64,000 nt of DNA from an uncultured Lachnospiraceae bacterium (GTDB taxonomy: Bacteria > Bacillota > Clostridia > Lachnospirales > Lachnospiraceae), in NCBI GenBank assembly GCA_946554445.1, contig CAMNSD010000011.1, forward strand, positions 56,368-120,367. Reading direction: 5' to 3'. The stretch's first letter is position 1. Each line of letters opens with the position of its first letter. The notes under the pieces were generated by a model that saw only the letters and a list, made by a program, of their open reading frames with translations, did no database searches and was not told the DNA's origin. Positions 7,277-16,932 of this stretch are shown here, piece by piece. Made by a program: the position numbers and the translations under genes.

Positions 7277-9088
7277 ATGAGTGAACCGGGCAATTTTGAT
7301 GATATGAGAGAAGGAGCAGGCCGGATGGATACACCGGTGGATCCCTATACAACCGAGAGCAGTGCGGACATTTATGCAACGCCGGAAGTGACACTGGATA
7401 GCACAGGCACGGTGGTGGAAGAGACATCGTCATCTGCGCCGGTTGCGGATACCCACGGACTTTTTTCCGGCAGCGGCCAGTCGAATGATGCTTACAACGT
7501 TCAGCCTGGTGTTCCTTATGACGATCAAGCGGTCAATCCTTACGGTGGTCAGGCAGCAAATCCCTATGGCGGCCAGACTTATAATGGCGCTTATGAGGGG
7601 ACGAATCATAATCCATATTATAATAACACCTATCAGGGTGGCGGACACTATAACAACAGTACCTACAGTGATGGCAATACATACGGCAACAGTGCCTATA
7701 GTGATGGCAATGCATACGGTAACAATACCTATAGTGATGGCAATGCATACGGCAACAGTGCCTATAGTGATGGCAATACATACGGTAACAATACCTATAG
7801 TGATGGCAATGCATACGGCAACAATACCTATAGTGATGGCAATACATACGGTAACAATACCTATAGTGATGGCAATGCATACGGCAACAATACCTATAGT
7901 GATGGCAATGCATACGGCAACAATACCTATGGTGGCGGTAATGCATACGGCAACGGTACTTATAGTGGGGACAACACATACGGAAATAATACTTATAATG
8001 GTGATAATGCCTATGGCAGCACTCCTTATGGTGCAGGCAGTCCTTACGGCGGGAATACTTACGGGGGAGCCGGTTATGGCAATGCTTATAACGGAGCGAA
8101 TCCTTACGGTGGGCAACAGGCCGGCGCTTACGGTAATCAGCCGCCCTACGGGACACCACCCTTCGACAATAATCCCTACAGCCCTTATGCGGTGCCGCAG
8201 AAAAAGGGGCATACCGGGCTGATCATAGCGATCGTGGCCATTGTCATTCTTCTGTTTATCGTGGCGATCTGTGCGCTGGCATACCGGGCGGTGCAGTTAG
8301 CGCATGACAGTATGGATGAGATCATTGACGACGACAAATACCGTTTTGATGATGACTATGAATATCATCACGACGATGATTTTTATGGCTATGACGACGA
8401 TGATGATTTCTTTTATGATGATGATTACGACTACGATTATGACTATGAGGACGATGGATATTATTCCTTGCAGGATGACATTAAGTATGATCTTTCCTAT
8501 GGAATAGATTTTGAATTCTTTGAGTATGATACGGATAATGAGGACGTCAACATTATGGTGTCTTATCCGATTATAACAGGCGAGGATGTGCCGAATCGGG
8601 AGAAGCTGAATGATACCATCTATTCAGAAGTCGAGATAATCACAGAGTATTTTGAGGAAGACTATGCGCCTTATATGGAGAAAAACGAGGATAGTTATTT
8701 CTCTGCAACGGCAATCTGTTATGTGACTTATATGGACGAAGATAAACTCAGTGTGGTATATCAGGAGCGGATATATGCGGATACCTATGATCTGGCTTAT
8801 CTGGAATGCATCAATATAGACATGGAGAACGGAGTGGTCCTTGATAATGAGGAAATGTTGGATATCGACGATGAGTTCTCTGTGGATTTCAGGACCAGGA
8901 GCGATGAGCAGAACGGCGAGATTTATACGTTGACAAACATGACAGACCAGGAGATCACGGGCTATTTCAATTCTCCGGATGTGATTGCATTCTATACGCC
9001 GCTGGGTATGGAGATTGGTTTTAACTATGAGGAGGGCTGGGTGACAGTCACCTATGAGGAGTACGAACAGTACTTGAAAGTATTTTAG
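7277..9088 (+). CDS. Membrane protein with YSDGN tandem repeats and DUF3298/RsiV-like ectodomain
   Basis: The 603-residue protein has three parts. Residues 1-310 are disordered, rich in Gly, Asn and Tyr, with eleven 11-residue units (N/S-T/A-Y-S-D-G-N-A/T-Y-G-N) at 128-248. One membrane segment lies at about 314-336 (LIIAIVAIVILLFIVAICAL). A very acidic Asp/Tyr linker (about 350-395) leads to a C-terminal domain resembling DUF3298/DUF4163, the extracellular module seen in RsiV and PdaC. The order implies the repeat tail is cytoplasmic and the DUF3298-like domain extracellular. GGAGGG precedes the ATG and a terminator follows. Function is unknown; a binding or sensing role outside the cell is a guess from the domain. 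Confidence 0.8.
   Translation: MSEPGNFDDMREGAGRMDTPVDPYTTESSADIYATPEVTLDSTGTVVEETSSSAPVADTHGLFSGSGQSNDAYNVQPGVPYDDQAVNPYGGQAANPYGGQTYNGAYEGTNHNPYYNNTYQGGGHYNNSTYSDGNTYGNSAYSDGNAYGNNTYSDGNAYGNSAYSDGNTYGNNTYSDGNAYGNNTYSDGNTYGNNTYSDGNAYGNNTYSDGNAYGNNTYGGGNAYGNGTYSGDNTYGNNTYNGDNAYGSTPYGAGSPYGGNTYGGAGYGNAYNGANPYGGQQAGAYGNQPPYGTPPFDNNPYSPYAVPQKKGHTGLIIAIVAIVILLFIVAICALAYRAVQLAHDSMDEIIDDDKYRFDDDYEYHHDDDFYGYDDDDDFFYDDDYDYDYDYEDDGYYSLQDDIKYDLSYGIDFEFFEYDTDNEDVNIMVSYPIITGEDVPNREKLNDTIYSEVEIITEYFEEDYAPYMEKNEDSYFSATAICYVTYMDEDKLSVVYQERIYADTYDLAYLECINIDMENGVVLDNEEMLDIDDEFSVDFRTRSDEQNGEIYTLTNMTDQEITGYFNSPDVIAFYTPLGMEIGFNYEEGWVTVTYEEYEQYLKVF
7658..8020 (+). repeat. 33-bp tandem repeat (about 11 units) inside a coding region
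   Basis: Eleven consecutive 33-bp units encode the 11-residue repeats of the preceding gene. The central eight units are nearly identical (consensus AGTGATGGCAATGCATACGG followed by CAACAATACCTAT) and differ mostly at A/G in one codon and at the last Asn/Ser codon; the outer units are diverged. The unit length is a multiple of three, so gain or loss of units keeps the frame. Confidence 0.95.
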
Positions 9089-9099
9089 AGTTATGACAG

Positions 9100-9132
9100 G
9101 GACGGTAACGATAGAGGTTGCCGTCCTTTTTT
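9100..9132 (+). terminator. Rho-independent terminator after the repeat protein gene
   Basis: GGACGGTAAC (9100-9109) pairs with GTTGCCGTCC (9117-9126), one G-T pair, seven-base loop, then TTTTTT. It isolates the upstream gene from recA. Confidence 0.9.
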
Positions 9133-9413
9133 CTGGTTATTTGAGATTGTAAAGCAAGGGATGATGTTACTTTACAATAAAATTTAACGAGAAGATATAT
9201 TGCATGGAGGCAGGTTTTCTGTTAGACTAGGAATGTCTATAGAAATGGAATCTGTTGTGCATATCCGGCATTTCGCCACGATTTCCATTATCTTATTTTT
9301 TGGGAAAGGAGGGTAGAGTGTCGTTTATTGGACATTAAATGTGATAAGGTAATATTAATTCAGGGTAAATACAAGGGAAACAAATAGAAAACCAGGTGTT
9401 TATCAAAATGAGG
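9133..9413. other. Intergenic spacer upstream of recA with a 9-bp inverted repeat
   Basis: No gene is seen here. A perfect inverted repeat ATTGTAAAG (9146-9154) / CTTTACAAT (9170-9178) with a 15-base loop could be a protein-binding site or hairpin; nothing else in the stretch is recognisable before the recA promoter. Confidence 0.5.
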
Positions 9414-9462
9414 TTGACAAAATCGAACATTTGTTTTATTCTAATACAAGAACAAATGTTCT
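9414..9462 (+). promoter_or_regulatory. recA promoter with two LexA-type SOS boxes
   Basis: TTGACA (9414-9419) and TATTCT (9437-9442) are 17 bases apart. GAACATTTGTTT (9425-9436) lies in the spacer and GAACAAATGTTC (9450-9461) at the start of the transcript. Both match the Gram-positive GAAC-N4-GTTC LexA/DinR operator, the second perfectly, and the pair forms a larger inverted repeat. LexA bound here would block RNA polymerase. Confidence 0.88.
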
Positions 9463-9483
9463 AAAAGAAAAGGAGAACAGAAC

Positions 9484-10533
9484 ATGGAAAGAGATGACAA
9501 ATTAAAAGCATTGGATGCGGCTTTAAGCCAGATAGAGAGACAGTTCGGAAAGGGAGCAGTCATGAAACTGGGCGATCCTTCCGTACAGATGAATGTGGAG
9601 ACAATTCCTACGGGATCTTTGAGCCTGGATATTGCACTGGGGCTGGGTGGTATTCCCAAGGGCAGGATCGTGGAGATATATGGACCGGAATCCAGCGGTA
9701 AGACGACCGTTACCTTACATATGATAGCGGAGGTGCAGAAGAGAGGCGGTATTGCCGGCTTTATCGATGCAGAACATGCGCTTGATCCTGTCTATGCAAA
9801 GAATATTGGCGTGGATATCGACAATCTCTATATTTCTCAGCCAGACTGCGGGGAGCAGGCGCTGGAGATTACAGAGACCATGGTTCGTTCCGGAGCCGTA
9901 GATATTATTGTAGTGGATTCGGTTGCGGCATTGGTGCCCAAGGCGGAGATTGATGGTGATATGGGAGACAGTCATGTGGGTTTACAGGCAAGATTGATGT
10001 CCCAGGCCCTTCGTAAGTTGACGGCGGTTATCAGCAAGTCCAATTGTACGGTTATTTTTATTAACCAGCTGCGTGAGAAAGTGGGTGTCATGTTCGGGAA
10101 TCCGGAGACCACAACAGGCGGACGTGCACTGAAATTCTATTCCTCGGTGCGCCTTGATGTCAGAAGAATTGAATCCCTGAAACAGGGTGGGGAAGTGATT
10201 GGTAACAGAACCAGGGTGAAGGTAGTCAAGAATAAGATTGCCCCGCCCTTCAAGGAAGCAGAGTTTGACATTATGTTTGGGGAAGGAATCTCCACGGTGG
10301 GGGATATTCTCGACTTGGCAGCGGAGAACAATATCATCAATAAGAGCGGCGCATGGTATGCCTATGAGGGCAACAAAATCGGCCAGGGCAGGGAAAATGC
10401 GAAACAGTATCTAAGGGATAACCCGGAAATGTGCGCTGAGGTGGAGCGGAAGGTAAGGGAACTGTTTAATATGGAGACAGACGCCGTGGAAGCGCCAGCG
10501 GCTGGCAAAGCGCAGAAGGATGATACGAAATGA
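9484..10533 (+). CDS. recA: Recombinase RecA
   Basis: The 349-residue protein is the DNA strand-exchange recombinase and SOS co-protease. The Walker A motif GPESSGKTT is at about residues 67-75, Walker B-like [10 protein letters not shown] near 140, and the [13 protein letters not shown] block near 247. The C-terminal tail is acidic as usual. AAGGAG precedes the ATG. The promoter carries two LexA-type boxes. The last four bases overlap the recX start (ATGA), so the pair is co-translated. Confidence 0.99.
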   Translation: MERDDKLKALDAALSQIERQFGKGAVMKLGDPSVQMNVETIPTGSLSLDIALGLGGIPKGRIVEIYGPESSGKTTVTLHMIAEVQKRGGIAGFIDAEHALDPVYAKNIGVDIDNLYISQPDCGEQALEITETMVRSGAVDIIVVDSVAALVPKAEIDGDMGDSHVGLQARLMSQALRKLTAVISKSNCTVIFINQLREKVGVMFGNPETTTGGRALKFYSSVRLDVRRIESLKQGGEVIGNRTRVKVVKNKIAPPFKEAEFDIMFGEGISTVGDILDLAAENNIINKSGAWYAYEGNKIGQGRENAKQYLRDNPEMCAEVERKVRELFNMETDAVEAPAAGKAQKDDTK

Positions 10534-11159
10534 TCGTAACGCAGATGGCAGGCTTGTCCAGGTCGCGTTATAAAATCTATGTGGATGGACAGTTTGCCTT
10601 TATCCTCTACAGAGGGGAAGCGCGCGAACTTGCCATCGAAGAAGGAAAAGAAATTTCGGAAGCGTGTTATCGACAGGTCATGACAGAACTGCTTCCCAAG
10701 CGTGCCAAGAAGCGGGCGATGAATCTCTTGGTGTCGAAAGACTATACCAGCGGGCAGCTTCGTGAGAAACTGCGGCAGGCATCATATCCTGACGCCTGTA
10801 TTGACGAGGCCGTAGCCTATGTGGAGTCCTACGGTTATGTGGACGACCTGCGTTACGCCAAGGATTATATCACTTACCATTTGGAAGACAAGAGCAGGAC
10901 GCGCATGGAACAGGATTTGATGCGGAAGGGAATCGCCAAAGATACGATTTGTGCCGCTTTTGACCAATTGGAGCAGACAGGAGCTCGCCAGGATGAGATG
11001 GCAATGATCAGGCGTCTTCTGGAAAAGAAAAAATATGATGTCCGGACAGCCACTATGCAGGACAGGCAGAGAATGTACGGTTTCCTTTACCGGAAGGGGT
11101 TTCATGCGGATGCAATCAGTAGAGCACTTTTGCTTGACATAACATCAAATTCATTATAG
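10530..11159 (+). CDS. recX: Regulatory protein RecX
   Basis: The 209-residue product is a helical-repeat protein of the RecX family: [10 protein letters not shown] near residue 71, [15 protein letters not shown] near 104-118 and a third repeat at the C-terminus ([15 protein letters not shown]). RecX binds along the RecA filament and limits its activity. The start overlaps the recA stop by four bases, so it shares the recA promoter and SOS control. The length is in the range of clostridial RecX. Confidence 0.93.
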   Translation: MIVTQMAGLSRSRYKIYVDGQFAFILYRGEARELAIEEGKEISEACYRQVMTELLPKRAKKRAMNLLVSKDYTSGQLREKLRQASYPDACIDEAVAYVESYGYVDDLRYAKDYITYHLEDKSRTRMEQDLMRKGIAKDTICAAFDQLEQTGARQDEMAMIRRLLEKKKYDVRTATMQDRQRMYGFLYRKGFHADAISRALLLDITSNSL

Positions 11160-11274
11160 AATTAATATGTTGTAATTTTGCTAACTATCGGGATGTTGTC
11201 ATTTGCACGATGGAAATGTCCGACAATAGATTAGATGATGTACAATGAAAATTTAATAAGGAGGTGCTCCTGTA

Positions 11275-12822
11275 ATGTGGCAAGTTGTGTTAGCAGTAGT
11301 CATCACACTGGTGGTCGCCATTCCTGTTTCTGCTTTGACAGCCGTTAACTATCGCAAGAAAGTTGTGGAGGCGAAGCTGGGTAATGCGGACGAAAAGGCC
11401 AGGGAAATCATTGATGAAGCTCTCAAAACTGCTGAGACGAAGAAGCGTGAATCGTTGCTTGAGGTCAAGGAAGAGTCCATTCGTACCAAAAATGAATTGG
11501 ACAAGGAAATCAAGGAACGTCGTGCCGAGGCACAACGCTATGAGCGTCGTATCCAGCAGAAGGAAGAGAACATCGACAAGAAAGCGGATGCTATTGAGAA
11601 AAAGGAAGCAAGTCTGGCACAGAGGGAAGAAGCTCTTGCCAAACAGCGCGAAGAGATTTCCAAGCTGAACGAGCAAAGATTACAGGAACTAGAACGAATC
11701 TCAGGTTTAACCTCCGAACAGGCAAAAGATTATTTGTTGAAAATTGTTGAAGATGAAGTGAAACATGAAACTGCTGTCATGATCAAAGAGATGGAGAGCA
11801 GGGCAAAGGAAGAAGCGGACAAGAAGGCAAAGGAATATGTGGTTACGGCAATTCAGAAATGTGCGGCTGACCATGTATCCGAGACCACCATATCCGTGGT
11901 ACAGCTTCCAAATGATGAGATGAAAGGCCGGATTATCGGTAGGGAAGGTCGTAACATCAGGACGCTTGAAACAATGACTGGTGTGGATCTGATTATTGAT
12001 GATACACCGGAAGCAGTCATCTTATCCGGATTTGATCCGATTCGCAGAGAAGTGGCAAGGATTGCGCTTGAGAAACTGATTGTGGATGGACGGATTCATC
12101 CGGCAAGAATTGAAGAGATGGTCGAGAAGGCACAGAAAGAAGTGGAAGTCATGATCAAAGAGGAAGGTGAAGCCGCTACTCTTGAGGTCGGTGTACATGG
12201 CATCCATCCTGAACTTGTCAGACTGCTTGGTAAGATGAAGTTCAGAACCAGTTATGGTCAGAACGCATTAAAACATTCTATTGAAGTGGCACAACTGTCC
12301 GGTCTGCTTGCGGCAGAGATGGGCTTGGATGTCAGAATGGCGAAGCGCGCAGGATTACTGCACGATATCGGCAAGGCTGTAGACCATGAAATGGAAGGAT
12401 CACATATCCAGCTGGGTGTTGAACTCTGCCGGAAATATAAAGAAGGTCCGATTGTTATCAATGCGGTAGAATCGCATCACGGCGATGTGGAAGCGCAGAC
12501 GCTGATCGCGTGTATCGTACAGGCGGCAGATACAATCTCTGCGGCGAGACCGGGTGCGAGAAGAGAGACATTAGAAACATATACAACAAGACTAAAACAA
12601 TTAGAAGACATTACAAACAATTTCAAAGGTGTTGACAAATCTTTTGCTATTCAGGCGGGTAGAGAGATTCGTGTTATGGTAGTTCCGGAACAGATCAGCG
12701 ATTCTGACATGGTATTACTTGCAAGAGATATTTCCAAACAGATTGAGGCAGAATTGGAATATCCTGGACAGATTAAAGTGAATGTAATCCGTGAGAGTCG
12801 TGTCGTTGATTACGCCAAATAG
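11275..12822 (+). CDS. rny: Ribonuclease Y
   Basis: The 515-residue membrane-anchored endoribonuclease starts mRNA decay in Firmicutes. A single N-terminal transmembrane helix (about 3-24) is followed by a long charged coiled coil (about 28-185), a KH domain with [12 protein letters not shown] near residue 217, and an HD domain with LLHDIGKA near residue 361-368. The length fits B. subtilis RNase Y (520). A strong AAGGAGG lies 8-10 bases before the ATG. The gene is monocistronic, with its own terminator. Confidence 0.98.
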   Translation: MWQVVLAVVITLVVAIPVSALTAVNYRKKVVEAKLGNADEKAREIIDEALKTAETKKRESLLEVKEESIRTKNELDKEIKERRAEAQRYERRIQQKEENIDKKADAIEKKEASLAQREEALAKQREEISKLNEQRLQELERISGLTSEQAKDYLLKIVEDEVKHETAVMIKEMESRAKEEADKKAKEYVVTAIQKCAADHVSETTISVVQLPNDEMKGRIIGREGRNIRTLETMTGVDLIIDDTPEAVILSGFDPIRREVARIALEKLIVDGRIHPARIEEMVEKAQKEVEVMIKEEGEAATLEVGVHGIHPELVRLLGKMKFRTSYGQNALKHSIEVAQLSGLLAAEMGLDVRMAKRAGLLHDIGKAVDHEMEGSHIQLGVELCRKYKEGPIVINAVESHHGDVEAQTLIACIVQAADTISAARPGARRETLETYTTRLKQLEDITNNFKGVDKSFAIQAGREIRVMVVPEQISDSDMVLLARDISKQIEAELEYPGQIKVNVIRESRVVDYAK

Positions 12823-12830
12823 TGATGGAA

Positions 12831-12862
12831 AGCCCTGTAGAGAAATCTATAGGGCTTTTTTT
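12831..12862 (+). terminator. Rho-independent terminator of rny
   Basis: An 11-bp stem AGCCCTGTAGA / TCTATAGGGCT with a GAAA tetraloop (12842-12845) runs into seven T residues. Confidence 0.95.
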
Positions 12863-12957
12863 GCACCTATAAAGAGTCTGTGAACGCAGTGATTTTTTCT
12901 GTACAGTTTTACCAGAAACGTTGATACTTTCGAAGAAAAATTATCTCTTCTGTATAC

Positions 12958-12986
12958 TTGTGAAATCGGGTATTCTGTAGTAAAAT
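12958..12986 (+). promoter_or_regulatory. Promoter of the aminotransferase gene
   Basis: TTGTGA (12958-12963), 17-base spacer, TAAAAT (12981-12986), about 50 bases before the ATG at 13038. Confidence 0.65.
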
Positions 12987-13037
12987 GATTAACGGTGTAT
13001 GATTGTATACAATAATTCAATTATTATGGAGGACAAC

Positions 13038-14321
13038 ATGAAACCGTACAGAGAGATGAGCAAGGATGAACTCGCACAGCAGAAAGCAGAACTGACCAAA
13101 CAATTTGAAGATGCCAAGGCAATGGGATTAAAACTGGATATGTCCAGAGGCAAGCCAACCTCAGCACAGCTGGATATGACTATGGGCTTGATGGACGTCT
13201 TAAATTCCGATTCTGATATGATGTCCATGGATGGCGTCGATACCAGAAACTATGGCCTGATGGATGGTATTATAGAAGCCAAGCATTTGATGGCGGATGT
13301 GATGAGTGTTCCGGCGGAGAATGTGATTGTGTACGGTAACTCGAGTCTTTCGATTATGTATGATTCCATTTCCCGTTCCATGACACATGGCGTTATGGGT
13401 TCCACTCCCTGGTGTAAATTAGATCAGGTGAAGTTCTTATGCCCTGTGCCGGGTTATGACAGACATTTTGCCATCACGGAGCATTTTGGAATCGAGATGA
13501 TACTGATTCCCATGACACCGGAAGGACCGGATATGGATCTGGTGGAGAAATATGTGAATGAGGATCCTGCGGTCAAAGGTATCTGGTGCGTACCGAAATA
13601 TTCTAATCCTCAGGGGATTTCTTATTCGGATGAGACGGTGAGAAGATTTGCGGCGTTAAAGCCTGCGGCGAAAGATTTCAGGATATACTGGGATAACGCA
13701 TATGCCATCCATCATCTCTATGAAGATAAACAAGATCAGATTTTGGAAATCTTAAGTGAGTGTGAGAAGGCGGGGAATCCGGATATGGTTTATGAGTTCT
13801 GTTCCACGTCCAAGATTACTTTCTCCGGAAGCGGTATGGCGGCCATGGCTTCTTCTCCGGCTAACCTGGCAGATGTCAAGAAGGCGCTTACCTTACAGAC
13901 CATCGGACACGATAAAGTGAATCAGCTGCGCCACACCAGGTATTTTAAGAATGTGGAAGGCATGATGACGCACATGAAAAAACATGCAGACATTTTACGT
14001 CCTAAATTTGAAGCGGTATTGTCTGTACTGGACAAGGAACTGGGTGGCCTCGGCATCGGAGAATGGACCAGACCGCTTGGCGGCTATTTTATCTCCTTTG
14101 ACGCCATGGAGGGCTGTGCAAAGGCAATCGTAGGAAAGTGTAAGGAAGCCGGGGTGGTTCTCACCGGGGCGGGTGCAACTTTCCCGTATGGAAAGGATCC
14201 GAAAGACAGTAACATCCGTATAGCACCCACTTTCCCCACATCGGAAGATATGGCGAAGGCTACGGATATTTTTGTCCTCTGTGTGAAACTGGTCAGTGTG
14301 GAGAAGCTTTTGCAGGCATAA
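13038..14321 (+). CDS. PLP-dependent aminotransferase, class I type Ic (aspartate aminotransferase-like)
   Basis: The 427-residue protein has a fold type I aminotransferase pattern: GKPTSAQLD near the N-terminus, VYGNSSLSIMYD near residue 97, CVPKYSNPQG near 185, IYWDNAYAIHH near 217, and the PLP lysine K259 in STSKITFSGSG. The sequence style (MSKDEL..., LDMSRGKP) is that of the MocR-like group now assigned as aspartate aminotransferase type Ic; older annotations simply say aminotransferase. It would interconvert aspartate and oxaloacetate with 2-oxoglutarate; substrate is inferred. GGAGG (13028-13032) fixes the start at 13038. Confidence 0.85.
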   Translation: MKPYREMSKDELAQQKAELTKQFEDAKAMGLKLDMSRGKPTSAQLDMTMGLMDVLNSDSDMMSMDGVDTRNYGLMDGIIEAKHLMADVMSVPAENVIVYGNSSLSIMYDSISRSMTHGVMGSTPWCKLDQVKFLCPVPGYDRHFAITEHFGIEMILIPMTPEGPDMDLVEKYVNEDPAVKGIWCVPKYSNPQGISYSDETVRRFAALKPAAKDFRIYWDNAYAIHHLYEDKQDQILEILSECEKAGNPDMVYEFCSTSKITFSGSGMAAMASSPANLADVKKALTLQTIGHDKVNQLRHTRYFKNVEGMMTHMKKHADILRPKFEAVLSVLDKELGGLGIGEWTRPLGGYFISFDAMEGCAKAIVGKCKEAGVVLTGAGATFPYGKDPKDSNIRIAPTFPTSEDMAKATDIFVLCVKLVSVEKLLQA

Positions 14322-14382
14322 TATAGATAAGGCAGTGCAACAGAAGAATCGATCAGAAAGTAAACAAAAAGTATTGTGACAG

Positions 14383-14424
14383 ATATGGTTTCCGGTGTAG
14401 AATATAGTACGGAAACCATATTTT
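14383..14424 (+). terminator. Terminator downstream of the aminotransferase
   Basis: A 12-bp perfect stem ATATGGTTTCCG (14383-14394) / CGGAAACCATAT (14410-14421) with a 15-base loop, then TTTTGCTTTC. Confidence 0.75.
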
Positions 14425-14500
14425 GCTTTCATAACAGGATATCTTATGAAGAGGGTATCCGTTGTTTGGCAGACAGTCAGGAAAAGGGAGGAGTAAGGTT

Positions 14501-15046
14501 ATGGAACATTATGAGAGACTGGGAAGAGAACTGATACACAAAGGTGCGATTATAGATTATTATCAGGATACGATCAAAGTGCCGAATGGTAATATCGTGA
14601 AATGGGATTTGATTACGCATAAAGGTGCTGCTGCGGTGGTGGCGGTAAAGGATGACGGTAAACTTTTGATGGTGAGACAATACCGTAATGCGCTTGATAG
14701 GGAGACATTGGAGATTCCTGCCGGCGCGTTGGATACGTCTGAGGAGCCCACGCAGGTGGCTGCAGCCAGGGAACTGGAGGAGGAGACCGGCTATAAGGCT
14801 GGCAAATTGGAACTTTTGATCTCGCTTAAAACGACGGTTGCTTTTTGTAACGAGAGAATTGATGTCTATGTGGCTACAGATCTGACACCCAGTAAACAGC
14901 ATTTGGATGAAGATGAGTTTTTGAATGTGGAAAGTCATGATCTGGAGGAATTGCTGCAGATGATTTTTGACTGCAAGATTCAGGATGGTAAGACGGTAGC
15001 TTCTATTTTGGCATATCAGAAAAAATATAGACAGGCGGCAGATTAA
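14501..15046 (+). CDS. NUDIX hydrolase, ADP-ribose pyrophosphatase-like
   Basis: The 181-residue protein resembles Firmicute NudF (ADP-ribose pyrophosphatase): MVRQYRNALDRETLEIPAG precedes a NUDIX box GALDTSEE...RELEEETGY at about residues 75-98. The box has one extra residue between the first Gly and the Glu (or between Glu and Arg) compared with the G-x5-E-x7-RE consensus, while RELxEExG is intact. The start at 14501 is supported by GGGAGGAG just upstream. It would hydrolyse ADP-ribose or related nucleoside diphosphate derivatives; the true substrate cannot be told from sequence. Confidence 0.87.
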   Translation: MEHYERLGRELIHKGAIIDYYQDTIKVPNGNIVKWDLITHKGAAAVVAVKDDGKLLMVRQYRNALDRETLEIPAGALDTSEEPTQVAAARELEEETGYKAGKLELLISLKTTVAFCNERIDVYVATDLTPSKQHLDEDEFLNVESHDLEELLQMIFDCKIQDGKTVASILAYQKKYRQAAD

Positions 15047-15084
15047 TTGTATAAACAGGGATGCCAAGGGAGAACTATAATCAT

Positions 15085-16782
15085 ATGAGTGAGATGAAAA
15101 AGACTAGCGGAAAGGGTTTTTGGAAGCAATTAAAACCCGCCTACATCATTAGCTTTGTGTTCTGCTTCATGCTTTTTATTTATGAACCAATATTGATGTA
15201 CAGTACAAACAAAAATGATTTTTGGTTTGATTTTGGTATCATGCTTTTTCCGACTTTCATGCTCTTTCTTATTTTTTTGGCAGGAGGGCTGATAGCGGTT
15301 ACAGTATGGTATTTCCTTCTTAGATTCGCTTTTGCAAAGGAAAGGGCGGATGTGATATATCAGTATACTCTGGTTGCATTGTTTGTAGTGTTTGTGGCAA
15401 CGTACATCCAAGGGAATTTCTTGGCGGTCTCGTTACCCGGATTGACAGGTGAGGAGATTGCCTGGGATCAGTATCTGAAGGAGGATCTGCTTACCATAGT
15501 GATATGGATAATCCTGGAAATTTTGGCAATCGTAGCCGTCGTCCGGTTTCGTCCGGAACGCGTTGTCAAATGGAGCAGCAGAATTTCCATGGCTGTCATG
15601 GCAATGCTTCTTGTCGGCCTGACTGTGCAGGTGATTGCCAATGATGCCTTGAAAAGTAAAGATGCGATTCTTACAACCAATGCTCATATCAATGATATTT
15701 CTTCCAATAAAAATTTTATCATTTTTGTAGTGGATGCGGTCAATGCGAAGGATTTTCAACAACTTTTACAGCAGAATGAGGCGTACAGGGATGTGTTTTG
15801 CGATTTTACATTTTATACGGATACGACATCTGTGTATCCGTTTACAAGAGACAGTATGCCGTTGATATTGTCCGGTAAGGTGAATCAAAATGAAAAGACC
15901 TTTGAGGAGTATTCCAGCGATGCGTATAACGAGTCTGAGTTGTTTGCCAGATTGACGGAAGAATCCTATGATATCAGTCTCTATATGGACGCTCTGGTCT
16001 GGTATGGAGAACATCGGTATGACGTTATAAACGATATTAAAAACAGCATTACGTCTCCTTATGAAAGTATGGATCTTTATATGTATTTTAGACAGGAATT
16101 AAAATATGTCCTGTTTAAGTACCTGCCTTATGCATACAAACAGTATGCACAGATTGAGGGGATGGATTTCAAGCGGGCGTTGGAACAATATGAGTATTAT
16201 GATGAGGACGTATACGAAAATATCTGCAGTTACCCGGAGCTGAACAAGACAGATCGTAATATGTTCCAGTTCATTCATATTGAGGGCGCGCATCTGCCCT
16301 TTAAGCTGGATGAGAATTTGAATGAGATAGAAAAAGGGACTTATACGCAGAAGATAGAAGCGTCGATCAAGGTTATGGACGCTTATCTTACCAGACTTAA
16401 AAACAATGATGCGTATGATAATTCCATTATTATAATCATGGCTGATCATGGGTATTACGATGTGGATCATGACAGTCTTGGCGACGAGGTTTTTGCCCGC
16501 TACCATCCAATCTTGTTGATAAAAGGATTTGGGGAAGAACATGAGTTGCAGGAATCCGATATTCCTGTTTCGCATATAGACTTGATGGATGCCTATATGG
16601 ATCTTCTGGATGGGAAAAATGGTTCAGAGGTGTTTGACGATATTGAGCAGGGAAGCAGTAGAAAAAGAAAGATTATCTGGTATGAGTATCGGGCGGAAGA
16701 CCATATGATCGAATATGAATTGGAAGGAAGCCCGGATGATTGGGCTAACTTCAAACCAACTGGAAATGTGTTTGACAGATAG
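15085..16782 (+). CDS. Membrane-bound sulfatase/alkaline phosphatase-fold enzyme (LTA synthase-like)
   Basis: The product of about 565 residues has roughly five N-terminal membrane helices (about 20-40, 48-78, 88-110, 135-155, 165-185) and a large extracellular catalytic domain. The domain shows metal-binding hallmarks of the sulfatase superfamily: FVVDAV near residue 215, the nucleophile region TTSVYPFTRDSMPLILSG, and ADHGYYD near 450. Such proteins transfer phosphoglycerol, phosphoethanolamine or sulfate groups on cell-envelope glycans. The start is uncertain: ATG at 15085 has AAGGGAG 12 bases upstream, ATG at 15061 is in frame but poorly supported. The specific reaction is not assignable. 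Confidence 0.78.
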   Translation: MSEMKKTSGKGFWKQLKPAYIISFVFCFMLFIYEPILMYSTNKNDFWFDFGIMLFPTFMLFLIFLAGGLIAVTVWYFLLRFAFAKERADVIYQYTLVALFVVFVATYIQGNFLAVSLPGLTGEEIAWDQYLKEDLLTIVIWIILEILAIVAVVRFRPERVVKWSSRISMAVMAMLLVGLTVQVIANDALKSKDAILTTNAHINDISSNKNFIIFVVDAVNAKDFQQLLQQNEAYRDVFCDFTFYTDTTSVYPFTRDSMPLILSGKVNQNEKTFEEYSSDAYNESELFARLTEESYDISLYMDALVWYGEHRYDVINDIKNSITSPYESMDLYMYFRQELKYVLFKYLPYAYKQYAQIEGMDFKRALEQYEYYDEDVYENICSYPELNKTDRNMFQFIHIEGAHLPFKLDENLNEIEKGTYTQKIEASIKVMDAYLTRLKNNDAYDNSIIIIMADHGYYDVDHDSLGDEVFARYHPILLIKGFGEEHELQESDIPVSHIDLMDAYMDLLDGKNGSEVFDDIEQGSSRKRKIIWYEYRAEDHMIEYELEGSPDDWANFKPTGNVFDR

Positions 16783-16932
16783 GACAATTATCATGAATAG
16801 ATGGCTTTTCATGCATGGACGGACCTGACAGGACATATATATAGTTAAGCATATCTATCGTTAAGGATATAGATAGATGAGGATTGCTATATATATGGAT
16901 ATATACCGAACGCAAGGTATGATCAGAGAGGG

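Noticed and set aside
7658..8020. CRISPR-like regular repeat
   Set aside because: Units are contiguous with no spacers and lie in frame in a protein gene.
7430..8222. Long open frames on both strands across the 33-bp repeat (about 260 codons each)
   Set aside because: A 33-bp unit without stops in several frames repeats into long frames automatically; their products are low-complexity and lack ribosome-binding sites.
16783..16932. AT-rich stretch with ATATAT runs before spoIIM as an origin or riboswitch
   Set aside because: Only a 7-bp inverted repeat (ATCTATC/GATAGAT) and simple AT runs are visible; no DnaA-box cluster or known RNA motif.
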